Below, piece after piece: positions 24,801-37,700 of a stretch of DNA of 64,000 bases. The stretch's first letter is position 1. Each line of letters begins with the position of its first letter. This DNA comes from Fasciolopsis buskii (lineage: Eukaryota > Platyhelminthes > Trematoda > Plagiorchiida > Fasciolidae). The notes under the pieces are model-generated. The model made no database searches. It was not told the origin of the DNA and saw only the letters and a program-made list of their open reading frames with translations. The stretch lies in assembly GCA_008360955.1 (NCBI GenBank), contig LUCM01006645.1, forward strand, positions 136,479 through 200,478. The letters run 5' to 3'. The position numbers and the translations under genes are program-made.

Positions 24801-26890
24801 GCGACTGTGGCATCAATCCATTCTGTCATTTTTAGTTCGTTGTTGTCGTGTCGTCTATTTGGTTCGATTATGGTCTCCGTTCACGGCTTCAATAGCTCGG
24901 AATTATTGTTGCTTAAAAACCGTATTGTTTCTTAACACGGACTGCGATCACGCATCGCTGCACATGAAAGATCTTCTCATCCATCTAAAAGAGGCACTCG
25001 TGCTGGCTGGCAGGCAGCTCTTTAATGTACTCTTCCGGCCAAGATATCAATTCCGACATTGTTGAGTATCAACATCCGCTCTCTGTTTACGAAAATGTCG
25101 GATCTGTCCCTCGAACTTCAATCACCGACCCATTTTCATACTTGTGTCATCTGCACACAAGAATCGTGGCTGAACTCAGATATCGCTGATTCACTCGTAT
25201 CGATAGACAGCTTCAGACTCCATCGACAGGACAGAGTTCCGGAAAAGAAGAAGGTTGGAGGCGATGTGGCAACATGCATAAGCTCTTTCTGGTCCGGCAA
25301 GTCCGAAGTTATATATACGTACTCGCTAAACGGAATTGATTGTCTGGTAACACAGTATCATCCTGGTTTTTCTCGACATACCAGTACAACCATAGAGAAC
25401 TTATATATTGTCTCTTTTAGCTCGCAACACAATATCACATATTTCTTCGACACTTTTCTGGCATTTATTGTTTTCCTTCTTGAGGATAGTCTGAATATTA
25501 TTGTGGGTGATTTCAATCATGCATATACCCTACCACTGATTGTGTTTGATTTGACTGGCGTCTGCATTTCTTCCACCAGAGGCGGCTCCATTTTGGATAG
25601 GGTCATTACCAACTCTCCTGATTTATTTTCCCTGAAACTGCGCGCTTCAATTTCAAGTAGCGATTAATGTCTGCTTCTGTTACGGCCAAAAATATGCTCT
25701 AGGTCAGCCTTCCATTCCTTCAGGCAAACAAATCAAATCCGAGTTCGCCTCCGTAACTTTTCACACAACAGTCTTGTTCTTCTTCAGAAATCCCTTTCAC
25801 TCGCATCTGCCTGTTACTCTCTTGAACCCCTGCTCAATGACAATGTCAAACTTTTCACGGAGACGGCCAACGCAATCTTTGATATCTACTGCCCCTCAGA
25901 ACCACTATTCGTCTCGAAAGGCCGTATCTCCACCCGGAGGCTGAAATCTCGAAGAGTACACAAGGTGCAATTTTACGAACCCCGTGTTGGAGATCCGTCA
26001 CTATTATTCCCATTCCAAAATCTACCAGTTCTACTGCTTTGGTAAAGCGTTTTCGCCCCATCGCTTTAACATTTTCTGGTCTTAAACTGACAGTGCGTGT
26101 TATACTTAAGCGCATGCGTTCTTCTATGTATTCTCCTGACGACCCCTCTCAGTTTGCCTATAAATTCAACAGGTCCACTTTGGACGCTGTCGCCTCTCTC
26201 ATTCACCACAGTTGTAAGTCTTTAAACGTATCGATGAAATCCGTCCGTCACGCCTTTCAAGATTATTCGTCGGCATTTAATTTCATCCCACGGTCTCTTC
26301 TACTTCACACACATTTGGTTGTTCCAGACTTTTATTAGCATGGCCGTCTGATTACTTTGCTAACAGAGCCCAGTACACACGAATGGACGGCAAAAGTTGA
26401 AAACCGTTGATTAACAACTCAGGTGTACTACAGGGTGCTGTTCTTTCACTGTTTCTCTTCTCCACTTACATCAGTGACTTATCAACTAGATCCCCTCGTC
26501 ATCTGTTTGAGTATGCTGATGATGTTGCCCTCTCTCAATCCATTTCGAACGACGATGATTTTCCAAGTCTTACCAACAACCTATCTTCTGTTTACGATTT
26601 CTCTGCACGAGCTGGTTTAAATCCCAACACATCTAAATGTTTCGAATGTCTGTTCTCTCTCTCTCTCTCTCTCGCTTTGTCTCTTTCGGTTGGCTTACCC
26701 ATCCAAAATGTCCTCCATCGACTGAAGAACACTTACCAGGGTTGATTCTGTGAAATATTTAGAAGTTCCTGTTGATAAAAATCTGAAGTGGGCTACTTAC
26801 ATTTCTACCTGTGCAGCGAATTTCCGACGGTTGTCATTTCAATCATGAAGCTCCGTCACTAATTTAAAAGCTTGTGAAATGGCTATCGTA
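24801..26890 (+). mobile_element. CR1-like LINE with endonuclease and RT, internally deleted
   Basis: The most complete LINE in the window. The endonuclease frame at 25059-25667 shows LSINIRSLFTKM, the E-box ICTQESWLNSDI, FRLHRQDR with GGDVATCI, and GDFN at 25506-25517 with a decayed ILDRVITN region. The reverse transcriptase follows at 26039-26338 with KRFRPIALTFSGLKLTVRV, AYKFNRSTLDAVASLIHH and FQDYSSAFNF. It continues at 26407-26745 with NNSGVLQGAVLSLFLF and an intact catalytic FEYADD at 26512-26523. Between endonuclease and RT, sequence is missing near 25980 (the join is abrupt and out of frame), so the copy is dead. It is the same family as the minus-strand copy at 2.8-4.9 kb. It ends near 26890 without a clear tail. 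Confidence 0.9.
26655..26680. repeat. (CT)n tract inside CR1-like RT
   Basis: Run of CT dinucleotides inside the CR1-like open frame, giving alternating Leu/Ser. The minus-strand copy has the equivalent (GA)n run at 3487-3502. Confidence 0.85.
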
Positions 26891-29800
26891 GAACACAACA
26901 ACGATGTAAATTGTTCATTTTTTACTTTGACTAGTTCATATCCTAGCGGCTTTTATTCATCCTAACGTGATTATGAGTCGTCCAATGCTCGCTACTTGAT
27001 TTCGCATGCGATAGCGTCCGCACATGTGTCGGTCAAGAATGAGTTGTCTCGGCCTATAGTCTGGGACGAACAGCCACCGCAAACGATTACCCCCAGTCAA
27101 GGTCAGTTACTGTCATAGTATCACGGCGACATGCTTGTATTGCACTGGTTATCTGGTAATACGGGAGCGCAAAAATGTTGTTTTCATATTTGTAATGGAT
27201 TCTTCATTGGACCAGTCAAGTGGGGCTTGCAACTAGTTTATTTTGATTCGATATATACCCCCTTATTTTGGATGAACTTGGCATAATTTTGACTAAACGT
27301 GACACTTCCGAATGATTGTGACGCAAATCCAAACGGTATGTATTCGAGGACGTATGCGCTCACAAACGGATTAACGCAAGTGAGCTGAACGACCGACCTA
27401 AGGTTTGAGTTCTGCTTATTGTGGAGTTTAACTACTAGTCAGTAGGCGCTTGAGACATGACATGATGAAAGCTGTTCATCGCTTTCATTCGAGTTTACGC
27501 TCAAACCGTTTTGTGAACGTTTTGGCCAAACCTAGCAAATGGGTTTCAATTGATTGAGGATAGGATCGACCAAAAGTGTGTGTGTCTGTGTACATGTGCC
27601 TGTGTGCGTGTGTGCGGATGCGCTGAATCCCATGCAAAGTAAAAACACTTGGTGTGCTTTTTCACCTGTTTTTAACAATGGTCTGATAGTCCACGGAACT
27701 TTTGAGCTTAAGTGGCCGAAGTTCGGAGGTCTAATTTTGTAAGAATAGGAGGAACTGCACTCCAGCCACTTCTCTCATGTTTAACGGCTAAAAAGACTGG
27801 AAAACTCACATCCAAAAAAATTGCTTTCCCCAAGTGAATGACGAACAGCTCATCACCTGACGCCTTAGGCGCTTACTGGCCAGTAGTTCAGACTTGAAAG
27901 CAAAATGGACAATGATGGCATGTTTGCATGTCTTCATGGTTGAAGTATTTACGCTAGACAGTATGCCCTATCTGATCAGCATAATCTCACATAATGTGAT
28001 GCTGCTCATACATGCAAATACGGCAAGCTTAGGTTCAAGCAAAGCATCCTCGCGCAACATAGTTGTGTTTGTCTGTGAATGTAGTCTGGTCTATCTGTGT
28101 CCAGTTCACTTCTCCGATACATCGGCCATGTTCATTCCGCTTTCCTTGGAATGTCACACCATTGATGATTTGTGTGGATACCATTGGGGCGTGGAGGATT
28201 TTATTGCTAAACGATGATTTCTACCAAATTTTGCTTAGCAAAAACACTAGAAGTAGTAAAAACAAGGCTTCAACCTTTTTGTCGTTGTCCGTTGACAGTG
28301 ATCGGATGGCACGTTTATGCAATCGGATCGTGCAAGTATGAACGTTCGCATGAAGCCAGCCGATCGTGCAACATTTGGTCAGTCAGTTACTAAGTGCCCT
28401 CTGATTACCTGGATATGATACAGGAAGCTATGCATTACTACCGCCAAGTACGTTTTATATATCTATATAACTAATAAAAATTCATGTTTTTCCTTCCAGT
28501 TTAACTATGTACGTAATCACGTGACACTTGGGATGTCCACTGAGCTGGTGCAAAAAAATTAAAGTTACCGTTCAGATATACTTGAATATATAAGCTGTTT
28601 AGGTTATCAGAATTGTGTTAAACACCAAGCAGTTACAGGTCGAATCACAACAAAATACTCCTTAATTAGAAGTAATCAGTTTACATCCATTTACCTAAAA
28701 CGCTTCATAATCTAATGCTGGTTTTAGTTATAAACTGGCCTTGAGGCCTCGTGCATCACATGAGCGAAATTTATTTGATGTCCCATACAACCACTGGAAG
28801 TAATGCCACCATATTTAAATTCGTCATTTTGGGAAAGCTTAACCTTCTCACACAAATCCGATTGGATCAGAGTTCGATTACTAGCAATAACAACAGACAG
28901 GATTGAGATCTGGTGAAATTTGTCAAAGGATGAGTGCAGGACGATCGATAGTGACCATTTGGTTAACACGGTGAGGTTCGCAGGTGACTGACATACGTCC
29001 GAATCCCCCATCCCATCGGCCTGTTGCCCATTTGGGATCTGTTAAGTGAAAACACATCTCTTCCGGAAATAGTATATATTTGTTGTATAATAAACAGAAG
29101 AAGTAAAACAGAAGAAAAAAATAAGTGACCATGTGCTGTTACGCGTAGGGGACAGGTTAGTTGACTAATGGGTTGCCCAAATGTGAGCAAAGTCAATGAT
29201 AGTTGTTATTTTAACAAATTCACCTGAGCATTTCTCAGTTCAATAGAACAACTGCTCAAGTCAGTATTATTAGGTACAGGAATAGGTGTCTGAACGATAA
29301 AATTGTATATGCTCTCATCGCGCTGCTGTTCAGTTGTTAGCAGATAGGCCAGAGTAGTGATTCGGCCAGGCGGATTTCAGCCCTGTTTATAAAACAATCA
29401 GTGTTTTACCGTCAACGAATGATGGCAATAGACTCCTCGATTGATCATCGATCGGCCAGTCAGTATGATCAAATGAAAATCAATGTGGCCTGCGTTCACC
29501 AACATCTGGGTTGAATAACATCGAACCGGGGGTTGGTAGCTTCCTCGCACTGACCAGCAAGGCACAATGACTGGTGCTAATTTGCATACTCACATCTTTC
29601 TGATCACCAAAAAACATATGACCAAAGATACGTTTTTTCCAATTCTGATCACATGATAACGATTTTTTGCAGACAAAAATGTGCTTTTCTAAACAAATTG
29701 CGTGGGGTTTTTGCAACCTGACCAATTCTACCAGATGCGGCCTTCCCAGTCAGTTCTGTAACGTATACAGGATGTGTGATACTCACGCTTGAAATCACGT

Positions 29801-30959
29801 GATCGATCGTTGAAACTATACTTTCCCTCACCTCAGGTGTTTTGTTTAAATTAGCATTTTCGATAGTAAACATGCAGAGTGATTCTCACCAAAATTCTAT
29901 TTAAGAAGACCAGAAGGAGGGAGAAATACTGATACAACCGAGTTACTAGGTGCTATTCATTCATTTGAATTTGTTTAGAGAACTGTACGCCGTGTTTTAA
30001 AATAAGTAGTGAGTTCAGTCAACGCGGTAATCACTAAGACAATTTTTAGGGAACCGAGTGAACCTCGTTCCATACACATTCGGTTTTTTATCAACGGTTC
30101 GCGAGAGACCAAATTAAAGAGTAGCTTTCGTTGCTCCTAGCTTTTCAACAACCGTCTCTCTTTGTTTAGTTATTATGAATCTTTGTGATAAAACACAAAA
30201 GTTTGGGATTTAAGTCAAGAAAGAGGATTTAAAATTATGTTTTGTTATGCAGCAATATAGTATCGTAAGGTGACAGCATTTAATTTTGCGGGAAGAAGCC
30301 AAAAGGATTTCGAGATGTGTACCGAGTTGTAAATTGTCACTATGATTATATAGAAAGAAACTACCATGAAGACATCCGTAACAGAACAGGAATGATAACA
30401 AACTTACAATTATTAACAAATGTAATGAAGAAATTACGATTCGCGAATTATCAAGTCGTCTACGCAACAACCTGGACAAGGCATTCATTTATTTCCCTTC
30501 TGCTGTCTGGCAAGCCAAGCTAAATTTGCTACCGGGTTTGTGACAACTACCAAGGCGATTTTTTCAAAAACCTGCACCTATCCATGCATACAAATACTCA
30601 GCACACATTGGCACCAAGCTGAGCCCAGTGGACGGTTGTTGAACCCAGAAGGAACTAGCCTGTAAGTTCGAAGTAACTACCAACACATTCATCACTGGCT
30701 GATATTGATGAATTAGCTACCTTGCTCCAACCGATATATGCAACTGACCTAAACTTGTGCTGTGTTTGATCAGCCGTCAGCCATTGTGAACATAATCTCT
30801 GAATGTCTGAGACTCTTGTGACCCTATTGTGTTCTCCATCACTTGTGCACCTTCCGACGTCCAGTGTTGATTCCGTGTGCATTGCGTACTTCTACAGTTG
30901 TGCCAGTCCGATGATACAACATTCTGCTAATTGGGTTCTTCCTTTTACTTTTTTATTAC
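26891..30959. other. Intergenic stretch, one TG-rich tract
   Basis: No gene recognised. An imperfect TG-rich microsatellite lies at about 27577-27620. Open frames at 27894-28217 (+) and 28724-29011 (-) show no known motifs. Confidence 0.4.
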
Positions 30960-31123
30960 TTAATTCCTTTATTAATGAAACGAAAGTGTACATTATTTTT
31001 CAGGAAGGGGGCCGCGGCCAACAGAGGACCACCAAGTGGGAAATTTGACCGGCGGTGAGAGGACTCGAACCTGCGACCTTCACGTCCAGACAGCACGACA
31101 TTATCCGCTTGGCCACTGCGGCA
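30960..31123 (-). mobile_element. tRNA-derived SINE
   Basis: Read on the minus strand, the 5' end resembles a tRNA with an internal RNA polymerase III promoter. Box A is TGGCCAAGCGG (plus coordinates 31105-31115) and box B is GGTTCGAGTCC (31061-31071). The stem pairings are imperfect, so this is not an intact tRNA gene. The body after the tRNA-like part contains TGGTGGTCCTCTGTTGGCC and a CCCCC block, and it ends in A/T-rich sequence near 30960. Such elements are transcribed by RNA polymerase III and moved by LINE proteins. The exact 3' end is uncertain. Confidence 0.75.
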
Positions 31124-34100
31124 GTTGTACAGCTTTTGGTTTAATGTGTCGAATTTTTCACGGAAGAGGCGTTTTTCCCATAATATGAAAGTCGAATACA
31201 GAAACCTGGTGTTGCAGAGAGTATTTGTTAGCACGAAAAGATGCACTACGGTCAAAATATAGGAAGAAATAATAGCTTATGGCTCTTGTCTGTGTCAACA
31301 GTTTCGGTGATTTTGTCACTGTCAAACCAAAAGTAACGGATTACTTATTTTGATAGAATGGTACACGTTTTAAACGTTTGACAATAGTCATCCCAGCAAA
31401 TTAAAACAGCCGAGAATACCCTAACGTCACCGCGGTATACTGAATTCTACGAAGTGTATCGGTCTATCTGCCTGTGATCCGCCACTCACCTTGTCAGAAA
31501 TGCGCAGCGGGCCAGAGCAAGGATTGCTCGAACACAACGCAGCTTGCTGTGGGTTGGTAATTTGGTGAACGAAACTTTCCCATTGGTAGATTGTCCAATG
31601 TCATGCTATCTACACCGTCGTGAGTAGAATAAAGCCAGAATCGGGACCAACTAGCTAGGCTGCGAACCGTCGTGCACGGATGAAGATCGATGAAAACAAC
31701 CTGAATAATGACGGATAGGTTTGAGATAATCACTTATATTTCTTCCCATGGCTCTTTGTGCTTTTGTGATATTGGTTATGATGTACGGGCCGCGGGGAAC
31801 TGCAATTCGATACGGTTCACACAAGTCACAATCTGAAATGGGTATCTCAAAAGTACAACAAGCATGAGCCAAAACCCAGCGAACGCATCGGCTGGGATCA
31901 ACATTTACACGGCCAAATCCAATATGACATCTTATTACAGGTTCCATAGTCGATTGTCATGGCAACCTACACCGCTGTTATAACATAAGGGTAGGATAAG
32001 TAGTAGAAAAATAACAGGAACAAAACAGTCGTGTTTTCGGCAGCCGTTTTTCCATAATCTTCAATAATACAAAAAGGGCGGTCACGATTCTTCTCGTATC
32101 GTTGTCATTCCGAAAAAGCGTTATGGACATGAAATGGAAACACCGAGAGTCACTTTGAATAAAGTTGTCCGTTCAAAACCGATTTCGATTTAATGATTAG
32201 TGTTCTAGATGGGACCAGTGATTTCCTAGTTGGTTACCCTCGATTGCGTGATTCCGATCGATCATACGTGAACAAACGCAATCCGGATGTTCAAAGTACT
32301 ACGTGTGCAGTGCACAGTTCCACGTCGTGCAAGTTCAGCGGGGGATCAGAGACGATAGGCTCAAAGCTGAAGTACTGTTGTTCGAGTGCTCGCTCTTTTC
32401 CGAGGTTAGCGTAAACGCGAATTGCTAATCTGCAGGTGCAGACTGCTGACGAGCTCTGCATACGGTTAATTTCTAACAAGTAGTCACAATAAGCCGACTA
32501 ACCAAATAAGGCAATAGACCGAAAGACACAAGGGCATGACGATGCATAGTTTATTCCCGCTATAATTTCACTCATTCCCTTTTTGATCCACACTCGTCTT
32601 GGTACGCCTTCTTCAATCTCGCTCAGGCTGAGCCAAGAAGCTGTTTAGGGTGATGACGAGTATCAGCATCCGTGTAGCACAGGAGTCGAGTGGTTTTATC
32701 TAAGGGTACGCCGAGTTAATTTGATTTTAGACCGCAAAACACACCTGGTGAGAATGACACCGCACTGTGGTAAAGGGATAAAGCCAGAGCGATAATCAAT
32801 GAGTACGGCTGAGAAATATCGTGCGCAAATCAGAAAAAGGAGAAAATGTAAATAACAGCGTAAAAATCCGCAGCAAAAAAAGTCACTATAAAGATGTATC
32901 TCATCTGAAATTCAACTATACAATTACTGATTTGTTCTTGCGTAAAGTTTGGCTATCGTGGACGAATTATGCCCCGTAGTCCCGAGAGACCACAGACCTT
33001 CTAGAGTACCAACCGTGATTTTGAAACGTGGAATATTCTGAAGCAAAGTAAGGTAGCCATTTGACTGGTTCTGTGATCAAAACCTTGACGTAAGGACTTA
33101 GAAAGTCTCAGACCCGAATCCTGCTTCCACTGATCACTCTTCTATTCATCAGCCTTTCAGTGATCGAAACCCTATTACAAAGGTCCTATGCATTTGTTTC
33201 ATTGTAAATAAATTAAATATTATTAATAATGCCACAGGTCAAAAGTGATGAACAACATCTAACTGTCATCTGTCCATTCAAAAGCCGGCGGTGCTAGAGT
33301 CCAAAATTCCTCCATCTTAGGTGGCAACTTTATAGTTTACCTTATCTCCATTACTTCATACTCAACAACTCACGACCCCAAGTGGCTGCGAGCTCTTCGG
33401 AACTTGGAACAACATCGAGACAGAAACAGTTAATACTGGATACGCTGTGAAATTCGTCGTTTGAAGAATTCCGCTTTGTCAAACTGATACTCCACTGGGA
33501 CGAACAAGACAAAGCTAGGAAAAGCAGCGTCAACATTCTGGGTGCTTCGTTTAATAAATAGAAGATCCGAATAAAATATCAGCTAGCGTTGCTTCTAAAA
33601 CTTCCCCACATGACTTCTGAATGTGTCCCAAATAGGAATCTCCTAATGAGTACTCTCAATGGGCTAGTAGAAAAGTAGCGGTGCAAAAGGACCGATTTCG
33701 GCGAAATGATGGAACAAAATTAAACTTTCAATCAGTCCCAAATAACGAACCATTGTGAAACGTTACACACCTTACAAATCATTCGATCGTTCTCCCTGAT
33801 GCCTTGCAATTATTCAGTCAACCGGAACGGACAAGGTCAAATTATGCACACCTAGATCATGTAACGCGCATTGTCATCCGAGGTTATTTCTGTGGGATTT
33901 TTGTTTGGATATCTCAGCAGCCGATTGAAAATTGAAAACGAAGCTTTGTGGCTTAGAATGCTGAAATATCATTAAATACCTTTCTTATGGTAGGTCTACT
34001 GTGGTACGAATCCAACGGCGCACCATAGATAGAAAATTGTCGGTGACATTCGTCGTATTTATTCAATCGATTAGCGACCATTTGAATCAGATTACATGGG

Positions 34101-34370
34101 TCTATTGGGAAAGTTTGCACCCGGGCTCTCACATTTAGAAAGATAGTCGATCCAGTAAACGGAATAATTCAAAGGTGCTAAAACTCATGGCAGCGAAACG
34201 CATCCGGTCTTCTGTTTATAGAGAGTTTCTGATTCGTCGAAAACCGCATCAGATTGTGATTAGTCAGCCAATGAACCAATCACAAGTGACTACTGGGACA
34301 AGCACTAGGTGTGAATATATGCACATGAGCGTGAGAGTTAGTGGACGGAATCCACGTGAGGTATCTTTAG
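31124..34370. other. Intergenic or 5' intron sequence before LIMK exons
   Basis: No gene recognised. I looked for Cys/His-rich LIM exons and PDZ exons that should precede a LIM kinase and saw none. The frame from 34175 is open into the first exon I call, with a candidate acceptor TCTTTAG just before 34371, so the true exon could begin earlier. Confidence 0.4.
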
Positions 34371-34435
34371 GTGGAACTGAAAGATTAGGTGCGATCATGG
34401 ATCATATACCAGTATCTCCGAAGCACCGTTTAAGT
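34371..34435 (+). CDS. LIMK: LIM-kinase-like gene, linker exon 1 (as seen)
   Basis: First exon assigned to the LIMK-like gene: acceptor TTTAG before 34371, donor AGT|gtaagc at 34436, leaving phase 0. It encodes TERLGAIMDHIPVSPKHRLS, the Ser-rich linker before the kinase domain. The end joins in frame to the next exon as RLS-SVTDH. Residues are numbered from the first complete codon (34373), and the nine exons give 401 residues. The start is uncertain: the same frame is open back to 34175, and earlier exons encoding LIM and PDZ domains are expected for a true LIMK but were not found. Confidence 0.55.
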
Positions 34436-34497
34436 GTAAGCCTAATCAAGCCCGTTCTTGACCGAAATTCTTCCCTCTTTTTCTCTTTCCCTGACAG

Positions 34498-34532
34498 AGT
34501 GTAACAGATCATGCCTCACGGTCACGTCCTAT
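34498..34532 (+). CDS. LIMK: LIM-kinase-like gene, 35-base linker microexon
   Basis: Acceptor CTGACAG before 34498 and donor CCTAT|gtaagt at 34533. The 35 bases begin in phase 0 and end in phase 2, encoding SVTDHASRSRP plus two bases of the following Ile. It is separated from both neighbours by tiny introns of 62 and 65 bases. Basic/Ser-rich linker sequence such as SRSRP is typical ahead of a LISK kinase domain. The phase agreement with both neighbours is the main support. Confidence 0.6.
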
Positions 34533-34597
34533 GTAAGTGTGGATTACTAGGCAGAGGACGTCTTTCACACTCTCATTTTCCCTTGTTATTGTAAAAG

Positions 34598-34763
34598 TGC
34601 TGATCGACTTCATGTGCCGGGCTCTTTGAAATCACCGACCAAACTGCGGATTTATCGTAAAATCTCGGAGCGATGTCCAACAGAGTTACCGCCTCAAATG
34701 GACGAGTCGCAGCTGGAATTTCTGGATTCCATCGGAAAAGGTGCATTTGGTCGAGCAATAAAA
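34598..34763 (+). CDS. LIMK: LIM-kinase-like gene, glycine-loop exon
   Basis: Acceptor GTAAAAG before 34598, donor AAA|gtgagt at 34764. It encodes the linker end (LRIYRKISERCPTELPPQ) and the start of the kinase domain, DESQLEFLDSIGKGAFGRAI. GKGAFG (residues 79-84) is the ATP-binding glycine loop. GKGxFGxAIKV is the form in LIM kinases. The exon ends after the Lys of RAIK in phase 0 and continues as VRHRELG across a 4.1-kb intron. Confidence 0.85.
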
Positions 34764-37700
34764 GTGAGTCCAACCAGATTTGTATGAGAAGCATCCACTA
34801 ATTCTACTTTTTTAACTTGCTAGAATTTTGTCCTATTTGTAGTTCGGAGTATGGACAATCCTTTTGGCCATGTTAAATTTTTAAAGGATTTTTATTAGTC
34901 GAAGCGTTTTTACTCAATTTCAAATCCGGATTGTTGATTGGCCAATCCGTAATTTTGAAGCTGAGAAAAGCAGCAATCTAACCACGGACTGCACAAAAGA
35001 TGCAACTATTTGTATCTCTTCTAAAATAGCCCAACGCCCTTTATTAAATTAAGAAAGAAAAACTGACGGTTAGGCAATGGGGATAATCGATTTCTGAGGC
35101 TTTCTGGTAGGATTTGAGTTCGTATTTCTCTATCAGTTAAAAAATAATTAACGGGGGTCATTTAACTTAGACCTCGTTTCTCGTCACTAAAGATGACATT
35201 TTTTTCATTCTCGCATCTAATCGTTGCTCCTAACACTCATTGTGACTGTCTTTCCTCGTGGATATTTAGCGATACCGATTTGAATCGAACTGAAAATGTT
35301 CACTTTCTGGATAGGTTTACGGAAACAGATAAATATATACTATCAAAAATGAGCTAAATCAAACCGCACCACAGTTTCTTTGAGACAGTCTAAGGCTGGA
35401 ACTAGCCAATGTCTCAAAATAAAGATGTCCATACGTTTCGTGATTACTGGAATTAAAAAACGGTGGTTGATTCATCCAAAATCCCCTAGTATGTAGTCCT
35501 GAGTCTATCCCACTCAGTTGTGTATTGTGTCCTTTAGAGATACGTGCATGCATCTCTACACCAACATTCTTTGATTGAAGAATCAAGATTCATTGGACGG
35601 GATCAAAATGATTTTGTGTACCACAGTTTTCTGACGATTGACAATACTTGTTCCATGCTCTCTTGGTGTCGATGGTACCCTAACCAGCCGTTTTGTGCAG
35701 AATTAGAAGTTTAACAAGGGTTCCTAAGTATCTCATATCCCGTGTCAGTTTTGTGAAACTTCTTTTCTGTGTTTCGATCTGTAAGCTCAGTCTGTTGCAC
35801 TGGCGCATTTGTCATGCTCGCATAACTTTCCCGTTAGGTACGACTTTAAAGTTATCCCCCGACTTTATGCTATGGCTCGTTGTGCAAATAAACAGGTGTT
35901 TTGCAGATATGACCGTATCTTGGACTCCACTATCAGAACATCTGAGAACCAGTAACACAGACACTGTAACATTGACTTGATAGGTAGCAGTACTTGATGA
36001 TTAACCATATTAGTAGGCCATGGCTACCAACGGAAGCCATGCATCTCAAAGCTAGCGACCTAACAATGCTTACTTTTCGGTTTGAACATCATCGTGGACT
36101 AGGAAAGCTCTCATTCGTGCGCTGAGATCCCACTACTCAAAAGAACGTTAATGAATTAGCCAAACCACACTGTCCATCGTGATTACTTGCACTGCATCCT
36201 TTCATTCGTCATTTATTCATTATTCGAATATCAGTTTCAATCAGATAACTACTTGCTTGAACAACAACGAAGAAAACAATAACGAAAACGCAAACAAAAC
36301 AGCCTATTGATTGATTACCACGTGAGCCAAATGGAACTTACTCCACGTGCACATACTCAACCACTTGGGTTCTTCTGAAGAAGATACAAATATAGCACTA
36401 ACTAATTAGAAGGTCAAAGACATGGCCCGTTAGCATGAAATTATTTTTGTGAGAACTTCTCTTTTCTCGGTTTATTTTTACAAATACCCTTTCATTTTTT
36501 CTCTCTTGTCATGACTCTTTCTCACAGTTGCGCTTTTGTGTCGTCGTTGATTTCCCTATATGTGTACTTATATGGATATATATATATATACATATATAAA
36601 GTTTTCTAAATTAAACTTTCTTGAACTGCTATTTGGCTGGAGATTATTTATACCTTCAAATCAGCGCCCGTCAATGGTAACAGTAGATTATTTAGTATAC
36701 AAAATAATTCATAACGCACAGTTCATCTGTTGGAGGAAGTCTTTTAGTGTTCGCCCGTGGTCTGTGGTAGGCCAAAATATTAGTGCATATGCAGTATATC
36801 ATTTGGTGATGTTTACCAGACCGTTGATAGTCTGCCCGGCTAGCGTAATAGCTATGTTCTACTCACGATCGTTCATTCCGGATTCGAACTTGGTGGACAT
36901 GCATTGCTGGTAAATTTTGACAGGAAGAAAGAAGTTTTATATCGCACTCATGGATTCTTAAAGATTAATTGAGTGTTATTACCGTCTGAGAAATAACTGG
37001 ACCCACCCTATGATTTTGCTAGTGATCTCTTCAGTCGATTATACTTCTATCTGTCCTCCACAGCCTTCTCGTCTTGATATTTCCCAGTTAGTTTGTATCC
37101 CCTTGATGAATTTCGTCAGGGTGCTGCCAATTAGAGCTGTTTGCAGCTTCCATTATACTCCATTTATTTTCAACCAAGAACCTGATATGTCCTACTAAGG
37201 TTCCTTATTGATTGATTACCATCTGACCCAACTTTTCTCTGATCCTAGCATCTGATCATTCATTTACTCATCTGCCGATCAGTTTGCCGTCTTCTCCGAG
37301 GCATTTGTGAATGACACACTTTCGAACCAGTAGTGACTTTTGCACAGTCTGATCATTGATTCCAGATCCACTTTGTTCCGGCCATGACTGGGAAGCCATG
37401 GTATTATCGACTTTCCGTCGCAAGATCATATTCATCCGATTTTGCCGCTCATCTGTATAAATTATTTCTAAGGTTGGTTAACTGAACAATTTGTGTGATA
37501 ATAGGTCGATATGAAGAGGATCTGGCAGCCATATTCAAAGTGCAATCCATTTAGGTTGCTTATAGTCTGCAGCTGCTTAATCCTTCCTATTCTGCCTCAC
37601 TTATGTCTACTTGTTGCTTACCTCCATACTTTCTAACGTGTTAACCACGACTGTGAAAAAACATTGCCTTTTTATCATTATAGTACTGAACACGGAAAGA

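Noticed and set aside
31040..31123. A functional tRNA gene on the minus strand
   Set aside because: The A and B boxes are present but the T-stem and acceptor pairings fail, which fits a SINE rather than a tRNA.
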